A stretch of DNA of 64,000 nt from NCBI GenBank assembly GCA_943372645.1, contig CALRZN010000001.1:310001-374000 (forward strand), read 5' to 3'. The notes beneath the pieces are model-generated. The model was not told where the DNA came from and made no database searches. It saw only the letters and a list, made by a program, of their open reading frames with translations. This document shows positions 52,893 to 60,384 of the stretch, one piece after another. Every line of letters starts with the position of its first letter. Position 1 is the first letter of the stretch. This DNA is from VBWE01 sp943372645. Its GTDB lineage: Bacteria; Bacteroidota; Bacteroidia; Palsa-965. The translations under genes and the position numbers were made by a program.

Positions 52893-52920
52893 AAAGAGTT
52901 GCATTTTCCTGCAACTCTTT
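52893..52920 (+). terminator. Terminator after the PepSY-like gene
   Basis: Perfect 11-bp inverted repeat AAAGAGTTGCA / TGCAACTCTTT with a 6-base loop, followed by TTGCTTTTTA. It closes the two-component/PepSY unit 40 bp after the stop. Confidence 0.9.
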
Positions 52921-52942
52921 TTGCTTTTTAGTGCTATTCGGT

Positions 52943-52950
52943 TAGTTTTG
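52943..52950 (+). promoter_or_regulatory. -7 box upstream of the sigma factor gene
   Basis: TAGTTTTG matches TAnnTTTG, with TTTG at 52920-52923 about 19 bp upstream, overlapping the preceding terminator T-run. It lies 73 bp before the ATG. Confidence 0.5.
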
Positions 52951-53023
52951 GCAAATACAGCAACCTCTTCCTGCTGTTTACGGTAAGCCGATTTGTATTC
53001 CGTATTTAAAAACAGTAACACAC

Positions 53024-53818
53024 ATGACCGACCAACTCACCGAAACCTTCCAGGCTTCGCGCGCGCAGCTGAAATCGTATATCCTGCGCATGACCACCAG
53101 CGTGGAAGACACGGAAGACATTCTGCAGGACACATATATCAAGGCGTTCCAGGCCATTGATACATTTAAAGGAGACTCGTCGCTGAAGACCTGGCTGTTT
53201 GCCATCGCCTCCAACCTGGCGCGCGATTTTCTGAAAGCAAAAAAACGCTGGCCGGAAAATGTATCGGACATCTGCAAGGATGCCGCCATGAAGAATCAAC
53301 AGTTTTTCGGCGAAGCCATGCACATCCGCAGCACTTCGCCCCAGGGCAATTTCGAAATCCGGGAACATATTACGTTTTGTTTTACCTGCGTTACCAAATC
53401 GCTTCCGCTGGAACAGCAGCTGGCCGTGCTGCTGAAAGAGGTCTATGATTTCAGGGTAAATGAAATCGCTGAAATTCTGAAAGACACCGAAGCGATGGTG
53501 AAATATTACCTGCACACCGGCCGCACCAAACTGATTGACATATTTGATAAACGCTGTTCACTTATAAATAAAGAAGGCGTCTGCCACCAGTGCACCGAAC
53601 TTAATGGCATTTTTAATCCGAAACAGGATGCGCAGGAAGAAAAGATGAAAACCTCGCTCGCCAAAGCGGCCGGAAACCCGGATAAAGAACATTTGCTCGA
53701 CCTGCGGACACAAATTGTAAAGGAAATTGATCCGTTTCTGTCGCCGGCAGCCGAACTGCAACTGCATCATTTACAACACAATAACGCAGTGATGGAAAAA
53801 TACTTCGAAAATGTTTGA
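53024..53818 (+). CDS. ECF-like sigma factor with an extra C-terminal CxxC/His domain
   Basis: 264-residue sigma-70 family protein. Region 2 is in VEDTEDILQDTYIKAFQAID and SLKTWLFAIASNLARDFLKA, and region 4 in LPLEQQLAVLLKEVYDFRVN and EIAEILKDTEAMVKYYLHTG. It lacks regions 1 and 3, as ECF factors do, but has ~80 extra residues after region 4 (from about residue 185) with CHQC and a His-rich helix LHHLQHNN. No anti-sigma gene with a zinc or membrane motif follows. Downstream genes encode an SRPBCC protein and small enzymes; it may control them. The tail could be a sensing domain that replaces an anti-sigma factor (inference). Confidence 0.85.
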   Translation: MTDQLTETFQASRAQLKSYILRMTTSVEDTEDILQDTYIKAFQAIDTFKGDSSLKTWLFAIASNLARDFLKAKKRWPENVSDICKDAAMKNQQFFGEAMHIRSTSPQGNFEIREHITFCFTCVTKSLPLEQQLAVLLKEVYDFRVNEIAEILKDTEAMVKYYLHTGRTKLIDIFDKRCSLINKEGVCHQCTELNGIFNPKQDAQEEKMKTSLAKAAGNPDKEHLLDLRTQIVKEIDPFLSPAAELQLHHLQHNNAVMEKYFENV

Positions 53819-53872
53819 GCAAATCCTATCGTTTTGTTTTTGCCGGTCGTCAAAAAGGCAATTCACAGCAAA

Positions 53873-54403
53873 ATGAAAACGATTTTAAGCATCCTGCTCC
53901 TGATGACAACAACAATGAACGCCTCTGCGCAAACTTCCGAAAACAATCGGAACGGCAAAGCAACCACCGTTAAAACTACCTTCAGCCGCGAAACATCGGT
54001 ACAAACCACCATCAATGCCGACACGGATATCGTCTGGGCGCTGCTTACAAATGCATCTGATTATCCGCGCTGGAATAAAACAATTGTTTCCATTGAAGGC
54101 AGTATTGTAAAAGGCGAAAAAATAAAACTCAAATCCACGCTTGACGCAAAACGCACCTTTAAACTCACGGTAAAAGAAATGGAACCCGTCAAACGCTTAG
54201 TGTGGGGCGACGGACAGGGAACACGCGTTTATACCTTAACCGATAACGGCAAGGGCAGTGTAACGTTTTCAATGACTGAAAAAATCGGCGGGCTGTTGTT
54301 CCCGATGTATGCGAAAATGATTCCGCCTTTTGATGAATCATTTGAAACGTTTGCCGCCTGCCTGAAAAAAGAAGCTGAAATTATTCACAACGCAAAAAAC
54401 TAA
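53873..54403 (+). CDS. Exported SRPBCC-family protein
   Basis: 176 residues from the ATG at 53873, with a signal peptide (MKTILSILLLMTTTMNASAQ) and a START/Bet v1-like SRPBCC domain (about residues 45-170). The domain is recognised by INADTDIVWALLTNASDYPRWN, the usual first helix-strand of polyketide-cyclase/SRPBCC proteins, and by GQGTRVYTLTDNGKGSVTFS. Such folds bind lipids or other hydrophobic ligands. A signal peptide on this fold is less common. It lies 54 bp after the sigma factor and 6 bp before the ABM-like gene, so it is likely part of one unit. The start at 53834 would bury the signal peptide. Confidence 0.82.
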   Translation: MKTILSILLLMTTTMNASAQTSENNRNGKATTVKTTFSRETSVQTTINADTDIVWALLTNASDYPRWNKTIVSIEGSIVKGEKIKLKSTLDAKRTFKLTVKEMEPVKRLVWGDGQGTRVYTLTDNGKGSVTFSMTEKIGGLLFPMYAKMIPPFDESFETFAACLKKEAEIIHNAKN

Positions 54404-54409
54404 GCAGCC

Positions 54410-54721
54410 ATGAAAATTGTAAAAGTAACATACACCACTGCTGCTTCATTTTCAGCGCAGAACCAGGCGAATATCCAGGCAGTAATGGCTGATCTTCAGC
54501 AATTAAATAATCCCGGCATTAATTACAACGCCTGTTTATCTGCCGACGGAAAAACATTTATTCATACGGCATTTTTCGGATCGGATGCGGATCAGCAAAC
54601 GTTGAATGCATTGCCTTCCTTCATCGCATTTCAGAACCAGCTGAAAGGCAGTGGCCTGGAGGTTCCGCCGAAACAGGAATTGCTTACATTGGTGGGTTCA
54701 TCAACTGCAGTCCTCGGTTAA
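54410..54721 (+). CDS. Small dimeric alpha/beta-barrel-like protein
   Basis: 103-residue cytoplasmic protein. The strand-helix order MKIVKVTYTTAASFSAQNQA ... VMADLQQLNNPGINYNACLS ... TFIHTAFFGSDADQQTLNAL is that of the dimeric alpha/beta barrel fold (ABM/DUF1330-like), which covers small monooxygenases and stress proteins. No catalytic residues can be assigned, so I leave the function open. It follows the SRPBCC gene by 6 bp. Confidence 0.65.
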   Translation: MKIVKVTYTTAASFSAQNQANIQAVMADLQQLNNPGINYNACLSADGKTFIHTAFFGSDADQQTLNALPSFIAFQNQLKGSGLEVPPKQELLTLVGSSTAVLG

Positions 54722-54765
54722 AAATCAGTTTTTCAGCATAATCATCTGTTAAAAAAAACATATCC

Positions 54766-55173
54766 ATGAAAAAGAAAATCGGAACCAAAGAAAAACCGCT
54801 GACATTGAAAACGCCGCCGCTCACTTCGGAATACACCATGCATGTGGATGAAAAAGACGGCAACGAAATATTGGTTTGCACCGTGGGCAAAACCGTTTTG
54901 CATTACAACATCAATTGCCTGAACGACCTGCATGCCATGCTGAAAAAACACGGCGACTGGATGGAACTCGGCAGTGCCGATGAACAGAAACCTGCCAAAG
55001 AAGGCACCGTAGAAGCCTGGGGACGTTCAGAAAAAAATCCGGCCGGTGGCTGGTATGGATTGAAAAAAGGACTGCGCGGCCGTTTCGGCATGTACATTCC
55101 GCCGCTGATGGAACACCTTGGCCTGGCCGAAGTAACCCACGATGCAAAAGGAAATAAAATGCGCGCAAAATAA
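54766..55173 (+). CDS. Conserved hypothetical protein
   Basis: 135-residue soluble protein, MKKKIGTKEKPLTLKTPPLT at its start, with two strongly conserved-looking blocks, LKKHGDWMELGSADEQKPAK and PAGGWYGLKKGLRGRFGMYI. I have seen near-identical small proteins in other Bacteroidota but cannot name a function or a verified family. The Trp/Gly-rich C-terminal half suggests a fixed fold. It sits after the ABM-like gene with a 44 bp gap and before the shared-loop terminator. Confidence 0.7.
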   Translation: MKKKIGTKEKPLTLKTPPLTSEYTMHVDEKDGNEILVCTVGKTVLHYNINCLNDLHAMLKKHGDWMELGSADEQKPAKEGTVEAWGRSEKNPAGGWYGLKKGLRGRFGMYIPPLMEHLGLAEVTHDAKGNKMRAK

Positions 55174-55193
55174 CAGTGTGCCGCACTCCAACT

Positions 55194-55241
55194 GCAGAAG
55201 CCCGTCATCCTGAGCAATAGCCGGTGGAGACGGGCTTCTGC
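55194..55241 (+). terminator. Terminator with conserved loop, second copy
   Basis: Perfect 13-bp stem GCAGAAGCCCGTC / GACGGGCTTCTGC, loop ATCCTGAGCAATAGCCGG.... The loop shares 19 of 23 positions with that of 28096-28143. It lies 20 bp past the stop at 55173; there is no long T-run. Confidence 0.75.
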
Positions 55242-55269
55242 TATGTTAAACGGGTTTGTATGAAACTGT

Positions 55270-55277
55270 TATCTTTA
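55270..55277 (+). promoter_or_regulatory. -7-like box of the GNAT gene
   Basis: TATCTTTA, a 7/8 match to TAnnTTTG, 20 bp before the ATG at 55298. No good -33 box. Confidence 0.4.
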
Positions 55278-55297
55278 CACTTTATTCCAATACTGCA

Positions 55298-55816
55298 ATG
55301 CCTGACGGAACCATCGTACTGCATGCTGTTCACTCCGACCTGGAAGAAATCCGCGCGATTTACAATGAAGTGATCCGGAACACCACCGCTGTTTATCATT
55401 ACGATGAACGCACATCCGAATGGATGAACGATTGGTTTACAACCAAACAGGCCGGCGGATTGCCGCTGCTGGTTGCAAAAACAAACGGTGCAGTTAGTGG
55501 CTTTGCAACCTACGGGCAGTTCCGTCCCTGGGCCGGTTACCTGTACAGCGTGGAACATTCTGTTCATATTCATCACCAGTTCCGCGGCCGCGGCATATCG
55601 AAACTGCTGCTGACTGAACTGATCAGCGAAGCCCGAAAAAATCAGAAACATTGCATGGTTGCCGGAATTGACGCCGACAATGCCATCAGCATCAGCCTGC
55701 ACAAAAAGTTCGGTTTTACCGAAGCGGGCCACTTCAAACAGGTCGGTTACAAATTCAACCGCTGGCTCGATCTTACGTTTATGCAGTTATTGCTCGACAC
55801 ACCTGAAAATCCTTAA
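55298..55816 (+). CDS. GNAT-family N-acetyltransferase (phosphinothricin-acetyltransferase-like)
   Basis: 172 residues from the ATG at 55298. Acetyl-CoA-dependent GNAT fold of the Pat/bar group: VHSDLEEIRAIYNEVIRNTT at the N-terminus, ERTSEWMNDWF, the A-motif HHQFRGRGISKLLLTELI for acetyl-CoA binding, GIDADNAISISLHKKFGF and the terminal HFKQVGYKFNRWLDLTFMQL. These enzymes acetylate free amino groups of amino acids or antibiotics; the natural substrate is unknown. The longer frame from 55256 would overlap the promoter. It starts a tight run of five genes ending at 57853. Confidence 0.88.
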   Translation: MPDGTIVLHAVHSDLEEIRAIYNEVIRNTTAVYHYDERTSEWMNDWFTTKQAGGLPLLVAKTNGAVSGFATYGQFRPWAGYLYSVEHSVHIHHQFRGRGISKLLLTELISEARKNQKHCMVAGIDADNAISISLHKKFGFTEAGHFKQVGYKFNRWLDLTFMQLLLDTPENP

Positions 55817-55818
55817 CC

Positions 55819-56139
55819 ATGATCGCTTCAACGCCTGCCCCGCCTTATTACGCTGTTATCTTCACTTCACTGCGAACAGAAACAGCCGACGGGTACGGCG
55901 AAATGGCGGAAGCCATGGTGGAACTGGCAAAAACACAACCCGGTTTTCTTGGTGTTGAAAGTGCGCGTGAAGGACTTGGCATTACAGTTTCATACTGGGA
56001 AAGCGTAGACGCAATAAAAAACTGGAAACAAAACAGCGATCACCTGCTGGCGCAACGTTACGGCCGCGAAAAATGGTACAGCCACTATAAAACGCGCATC
56101 TGCAAAGTAGAGCACGATTACGGTTTTGAAAAACACTGA
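55819..56139 (+). CDS. Antibiotic-biosynthesis-monooxygenase (ABM) domain protein
   Basis: 106-residue protein of the ABM dimeric alpha/beta barrel: YYAVIFTSLRTETADGYGEM, MAEAMVELAKTQPGFLGVES and ITVSYWESVDAIKNWKQNSD are typical of the YqjZ-like subgroup, including the GFLGVES and SYWES signatures. Members are cofactor-free monooxygenases or small-molecule-binding proteins. It begins 2 bp after the GNAT gene. Confidence 0.85.
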   Translation: MIASTPAPPYYAVIFTSLRTETADGYGEMAEAMVELAKTQPGFLGVESAREGLGITVSYWESVDAIKNWKQNSDHLLAQRYGREKWYSHYKTRICKVEHDYGFEKH

Positions 56140-56142
56140 TGT

Positions 56143-56589
56143 ATGGCATATATTCCGAAGGACGAGTTTTACAAAACACGGGTTGCCGAAAGTTTCGCAC
56201 GGCAGGCATTTATGAAAACCATTGGTGCGTCGCTGCTTACAGTGGAACCCGGCAACTGTGTAATTGAAGTTCCGTTTTCCCCGGAACTCACGCAGCAGCA
56301 TGGTTTTTTTCATGCAGGCGTGGTAAGTACGCTGGCCGACAACAGCGCCGGGTATGCGGCATTTTCGCTGATGCATGCCGATTCGTCCATTTTAACCGTG
56401 GAATTTAAACTGAACCTGCTCACACCCGCCGAAGGGGAACGCCTCATCGCCCGCGCCGAAGTGCTCAAATACGGAAAAACTTTAACCGTTTGCCGCAGCG
56501 ATGTATTCGTGATTAAAAACGGGGTGGAAAAACTGTGCGCTGCGGCACAATCCACACTTATTGAACTGCGTAATACTGCCGACCAATGA
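56143..56589 (+). CDS. Hotdog-fold thioesterase (PaaI family)
   Basis: 148-residue acyl-CoA thioesterase of the PaaI group, single hotdog domain. The family motif HGFFHAGVVSTLADNSAGYA is complete, with FHAG and ADN for catalysis and binding; TVEFKLNLLTPAEGERLIAR and ARAEVLKYGKTLTVCRSDVF complete the fold. It starts 3 bp after the ABM gene and overlaps the reductase gene by 4 bp, so the three are coupled. The acyl substrate is not identifiable. Confidence 0.9.
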   Translation: MAYIPKDEFYKTRVAESFARQAFMKTIGASLLTVEPGNCVIEVPFSPELTQQHGFFHAGVVSTLADNSAGYAAFSLMHADSSILTVEFKLNLLTPAEGERLIARAEVLKYGKTLTVCRSDVFVIKNGVEKLCAAAQSTLIELRNTADQ

Positions 56590-57518
56590 GCAATCCGTTC
56601 CGCATTGGTATTGCAGGCATCGGCGGCGTAGGTGGTTTTTACGCGGCCCGGCTGGCACACCATTATTTTCATAACCGCGCTTATGAAATTACGTGTATTA
56701 CGCGTAACCAAAGTCTCCGGGCCATTGCTGAAAACGGATTAACGCTGCATTTCGGCGGGGAAACAATACATGCAACCCCGCATGTGGTTACGGATAAACC
56801 CGTTGGTATTTACAACCTGCTGCTGCTGTGCTGCAAAAGTTACCATCTCAAATCCGTGATGGAACAACTTGCCCCGCATATCGGCCCGCAAACGTTTGTG
56901 TTACCGCTGCAGAACGGGGTGGAAAGTGTGCGGCAGGTCGAAGCCCGTTTTCCGGAGGCACAGGTACTCAACGGCTGTGTGTATATTGTTTCCAAACGTA
57001 CTGCACCCGCTGAAATACGTGTGAAAGGAACCTACAACCGCCTGCTGTTCGGGCGGGCCGGACTGGATACCGCGACCGCTGCAATGCTTACGCAACTGTT
57101 TGAAGCCACCGGGGTACAAACGGAATACTACGATGACATCGCCGACAAGGTGTGGGAAAAATTTACGTTCATTTCGCCGGTAGCTACTTATACCACTGCA
57201 TATAACATGACGCTCGGTGAAATCTGTTCTTCGCCTGAACACCTTGCACGTTTCAGTGCGCTGATGCGCGAAGTGATTGCGGTGGGCCGTGCGGCGGGGC
57301 AGCACCTCAATCCGGAATGTTTTGAAACAAACATGCAGATTGTACAACACCTGCCGCCTGATACAACATCGTCTATGCACGCCGACTTTGTTGCCGGCCG
57401 CCAAACCGAAGCAGATACACTGACACGGTATGTAACCCTGCGCGCAGCAGCTTTGCAGGTAGAGGTGCCGGTGTACCGCGAAGTAACAAACCGGCTTTAT
57501 TATCAGTTATACCGATGA
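56586..57518 (+). CDS. 2-dehydropantoate 2-reductase-like protein
   Basis: 310-residue NADPH-dependent reductase of the ApbA/PanE family: Rossmann motif IGIAGIGGVGGFYAARLAHH at the N-terminus, then LLLLCCKSYHLKSVMEQLAP and FVLPLQNGVESVRQ with the conserved Lys and Asn, and the C-terminal helical domain (KVWEKFTFISPVATYTTAYN, SSMHADFVAGRQTEADTLTR). The DKVWEKF and SSMHADF parts carry the usual active-site residues. It may reduce ketopantoate for coenzyme A synthesis, but paralogues exist with other substrates and no pan genes are nearby, so I give no symbol. Confidence 0.87.
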   Translation: MSNPFRIGIAGIGGVGGFYAARLAHHYFHNRAYEITCITRNQSLRAIAENGLTLHFGGETIHATPHVVTDKPVGIYNLLLLCCKSYHLKSVMEQLAPHIGPQTFVLPLQNGVESVRQVEARFPEAQVLNGCVYIVSKRTAPAEIRVKGTYNRLLFGRAGLDTATAAMLTQLFEATGVQTEYYDDIADKVWEKFTFISPVATYTTAYNMTLGEICSSPEHLARFSALMREVIAVGRAAGQHLNPECFETNMQIVQHLPPDTTSSMHADFVAGRQTEADTLTRYVTLRAAALQVEVPVYREVTNRLYYQLYR

Positions 57519-57853
57519 AAAAAAGCGCAACCAACACAACGCCCTACACCTGGGGCAGCAACTGCAAAGGCTGGCCACTCGCCGAAGACACATCACTCCG
57601 CGTAATAGAAGAAGAAATGCCCCCGAACACTGCCGAGCAACTGCATTACCACGAAAAAGCCGCGCAGGTATTTTACATCCTCAAAGGCCAAGCCGAATTT
57701 CAGTTGGACGAAGAAACAATGCTGGTAGCACAAGGCGAAAGCCTCCATATCGCAGCAGGCAAAAAACACCGCATCAGCAATAAATCAAACCAAAACATTC
57801 GCTTCCTCGTCATCTCCTCCCCCACCACGAATGGTGATCGGGTAAACCTGTAA
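57515..57853 (+). CDS. Cupin-domain protein
   Basis: 112-residue single-domain cupin. The metal motif 1 is EQLHYHEKAAQVFYILKGQA (His, His and a Gln/Glu position) and motif 2 is HIAAGKKHRISNKS. The fold is complete, so it probably binds a metal and a small ligand; function not assignable. Overlaps the reductase gene by 4 bp and ends the run. The following 250 bp is the hairpin array. Confidence 0.85.
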   Translation: MKKSATNTTPYTWGSNCKGWPLAEDTSLRVIEEEMPPNTAEQLHYHEKAAQVFYILKGQAEFQLDEETMLVAQGESLHIAAGKKHRISNKSNQNIRFLVISSPTTNGDRVNL

Positions 57854-57890
57854 GAATATCCGCAGAATACTGAAAGAGAGCCACGGCGAA

Positions 57891-58093
57891 TTTCCGAAGG
57901 AAACAGAAGAAAAAGTAAAGCGAGTTTCCGAAGGAAAGAGCCGGTAAAACAGAAGAAAAAGTAAAGCGAATTTCCGAAGGAAAGAGCCGGTAAAAAAGCA
58001 AAGTCCCGAAGGGACAAGCGCATATAAAAAGTGGTGCAGATATAGGATAAAGTCCCGAAGGGACGGCATAAGCCAAAGCAGGACGAAGTCCTG
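57891..58093. repeat. Array of six mini-hairpins with GAA loops
   Basis: Three copies of TTTCCGAAGGAAA (57891-57903, 57925-57937, 57971-57983), two of GTCCCGAAGGGAC (58003-58015, 58052-58064) and one CAGGACGAAGTCCTG (58079-58093). All have a perfect stem (5 bp, 6 bp in the last) and a GAA loop. Copies 2 and 3 lie in a 46-bp tandem repeat unit (AGAAGAAAAAGTAAAGCGA and flank). The array lies between convergent genes. Confidence 0.85.
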
Positions 58094-58101
58094 CCCCGTA
58101 C

Positions 58102-59568
58102 CTAGAACTGAAAGTATATAAACGGCTGCACCCCCTCCCCCTGCAACTGCACCACCGCCTGCACCACAATCACCACCACCAGCGCCTTCGCCAGCACCGG
58201 CATCCGCACAAACGCCCCGCGCAGCACTTCCTTCCAGCTCACCGGCAGCAACACCACCGCATACCCCGCCGCCAGCACCAGCAGCCACAGCCCCCGCGCC
58301 TCCACAAAATACGGCAGTATCTCCGCATTAAAATGGAATAAAATCCGGCTAAAAACCGTGAGCGCATCCGGCAATGTTTCTGCACGGAAAAACACCCACA
58401 GCGCCGCCACAAAATGGAACGTAATCAAACTGAAAATCACCTGCAACACAATTGGTGTTGGCCGCGCCTCTTTTTTATTTACCAGCAGTATCACTTTATG
58501 CACCACCAGCCCCAGGCCATGCAGTGCGCCCCAGATCACAAAATTCCACGAAGGCCCGTGCCACAGCCCGCCGATGAGCATGGTTACCATCAGGTGCAGC
58601 AGCTGCCGTTCTTCGCCTTTGCGGTTGCCACCGAGTGGAATATAAATGTAATCGCGCAGCCACGAAGAAAGCGAGATGTGCCAGCGCCGCCAGAAATCAG
58701 TAATGTTGCGCGCGAGGTAGGGCGCATTAAAATTTACACCAAGATCGTAACCCATTAACCGTGCTATGCCCATCGCCATATCGCTGTAGCCGGAAAAATC
58801 ACAGTAAATCTGTAACGTGTAACCGTAAACGGCAAGCAGGTTTTCCGCGCCGGAATAACCGCCGGGATTGTCAAACACCACATCGTTGAACTGTGCGATG
58901 TAGTTTGCAATAATGGCTTTTTTGATGAGTCCGCGCAAAATGAAATACAATCCTTCAAACATCGGCTTCGCCTCCAGCACCGGCGGATGGTCGAGCTGCG
59001 GGAGGAAATAGCGCGCACGCACAATCGGCCCTGCAACGAGGTGCGGAAAAAACGACATATAAAACGCGTAATCAATAAAATTGCGCGCGGGGGGAATTTC
59101 ACGTTTGTAAATATCCACCACGTAGCTGATACTCTGGAATGTGTAGAAACTGATCCCGATGGGTAGAAAGATATCAAGGTGTTTTATCCCCGCGCCGCTA
59201 ACGGAATTGATGTTGTCTATCGCAAAATTGGTGTACTTGAAAAACGCCAGCAACCCCAGGCTGCTGATCAGCGACATTAAAAGAAACAGTTTCCGCTCCC
59301 CGGGCTGTTTCGATTCGTGCATCAGTTTCGCGAGGAAATAATCGAGCACAATGGTCGTCCACAAAATGCCGAGGTACCAGCCACTTGATTTGTAATAAAA
59401 ATACAGGCTGAACAACACAATGTACCACGTACGCGCATTGCGTTGTTTGTACATGTAGGCATACCCTGCAAGAAAAACCGTGAACACCGCCAGGAAAAAG
59501 CCGCTGTTAAACAGCAGTGGTTCTTCCCGGTTGTAACCGAGCATATCCAGCAAGGCGTCGAAGTTCAT
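58102..59568 (-). CDS. MBOAT-family O-acyltransferase (AlgI/DltB-like)
   Basis: 488-residue inner-membrane acyltransferase with about 11 helices. The MBOAT core is visible as DFSGYSDMAMGIARLMGYDL, NITDFWRRWHISLSSWLRDYI and LIGGLWHGPSWNFVIWGALH, where the His of GGLWHG is the catalytic residue. The protein closely follows the AlgI plan (polysaccharide O-acetylation). It lies 15 bp downstream of the SGNH gene, which matches the usual pairing: MBOAT carries the acyl group across the membrane and the SGNH protein transfers it to a polymer. Substrate unknown. Confidence 0.92.
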   Translation of the reverse strand: MNFDALLDMLGYNREEPLLFNSGFFLAVFTVFLAGYAYMYKQRNARTWYIVLFSLYFYYKSSGWYLGILWTTIVLDYFLAKLMHESKQPGERKLFLLMSLISSLGLLAFFKYTNFAIDNINSVSGAGIKHLDIFLPIGISFYTFQSISYVVDIYKREIPPARNFIDYAFYMSFFPHLVAGPIVRARYFLPQLDHPPVLEAKPMFEGLYFILRGLIKKAIIANYIAQFNDVVFDNPGGYSGAENLLAVYGYTLQIYCDFSGYSDMAMGIARLMGYDLGVNFNAPYLARNITDFWRRWHISLSSWLRDYIYIPLGGNRKGEERQLLHLMVTMLIGGLWHGPSWNFVIWGALHGLGLVVHKVILLVNKKEARPTPIVLQVIFSLITFHFVAALWVFFRAETLPDALTVFSRILFHFNAEILPYFVEARGLWLLVLAAGYAVVLLPVSWKEVLRGAFVRMPVLAKALVVVIVVQAVVQLQGEGVQPFIYFQF

Positions 59569-59583
59569 GGGTCTGCTTCGGGG

Positions 59584-60384
59584 TTATTTTGTTTTATAAT
59601 ATGGTTTCAGCAGCTTGATGGGTGTATGTCGTGTAACATGTGTATCCGGAAACTGGAGCTTCACTTTATACGCCGCCGAGTTCTGCATCCACACCGCTAC
59701 GCTGTCCATCCATTTGGCCGCAGATGGCTTTGTGGGGTGTGCGCCATCGCTCTTGCGTTCAAACACCAAACGTTCTGAATTAAAATAACGGTCTTTGCCC
59801 ACGTGCTTTTTGATGAGTGCAATAATGCCATTGTCTTTGCGCCAGCTCGGCGGACCGATCCATGCGTATGGCGTGGTTTTCGGAATCTGTTTCAGGATGT
59901 GCGCGATGCAGGTATCGCGGCGCTCCACGTGATCCACCGCCAGTTCGTTTGCACCGAGACATATCCAGATGTAGGTCGGTTTATATTTCTTTATGAAGTA
60001 AGACAGCGTATCACATTGTCCCCACTGCAGCGAGGTGGAACCGTACCAGATTACTGCATTGGACTTGTGTCCGTTTTCTGCGCAGTAATCATCCAGGCGC
60101 GACATCAGTCCTTCGAGCATGGAATCGCCGATGAGCAGGAACCGTTGTTTCGCCGTGTCGGGTTTATTTGTTTTTAATTCAACGCGCAGCGAATCGGACA
60201 GCAGCGAATCAACTTTATCAAGTTGTTTTTTAACCTGTTCTTTTTCAAACCATGCACTGTAACCGCTTTTGCGGAAGGTATAACCAAACAGGTTGAGTTC
60301 TTTTTTCGATCCTGCGTAAAGGATCAGTGCGCCCTGCACGAGCAAAAAAATCAGGATGACCTGGAGCAGCGGATGACGTTTCAT
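59584..60384 (-). CDS. Membrane-anchored SGNH-hydrolase-family protein (DUF459-like)
   Basis: 266-residue protein with an N-terminal membrane anchor (residues 8-24, LQVILIFLLVQGALILYAG) and a periplasmic SGNH domain. Catalytic blocks are LLIGDSMLEG (Ser near residue 88), GSTSLQWG, ICLGANELAV (Asn) and SDGAHPTKPSA (Asp and His). SGNH proteins with an N-terminal anchor next to MBOAT genes act as polysaccharide O-acetyltransferases or esterases. Its start codon overlaps the esterase stop (TAATG), showing translational coupling. Confidence 0.86.
   Translation of the reverse strand: MKRHPLLQVILIFLLVQGALILYAGSKKELNLFGYTFRKSGYSAWFEKEQVKKQLDKVDSLLSDSLRVELKTNKPDTAKQRFLLIGDSMLEGLMSRLDDYCAENGHKSNAVIWYGSTSLQWGQCDTLSYFIKKYKPTYIWICLGANELAVDHVERRDTCIAHILKQIPKTTPYAWIGPPSWRKDNGIIALIKKHVGKDRYFNSERLVFERKSDGAHPTKPSAAKWMDSVAVWMQNSAAYKVKLQFPDTHVTRHTPIKLLKPYYKTK

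Noticed and set aside
57891..58093. CRISPR array
   Set aside because: The repeated units are 11-15 bp hairpins with uneven spacing and varying stems, with no repeats of 23-47 bp with equal spacers and no cas genes.
57785..58288. Several overlapping minus-strand frames (up to 167 residues) across the hairpin array and the MBOAT 3' end
   Set aside because: Their sequences are composed of low-complexity Gly/Ala/Val and of the repeated hairpin unit read in different frames; they are by-products of the repeat array and of the antisense of the MBOAT gene.
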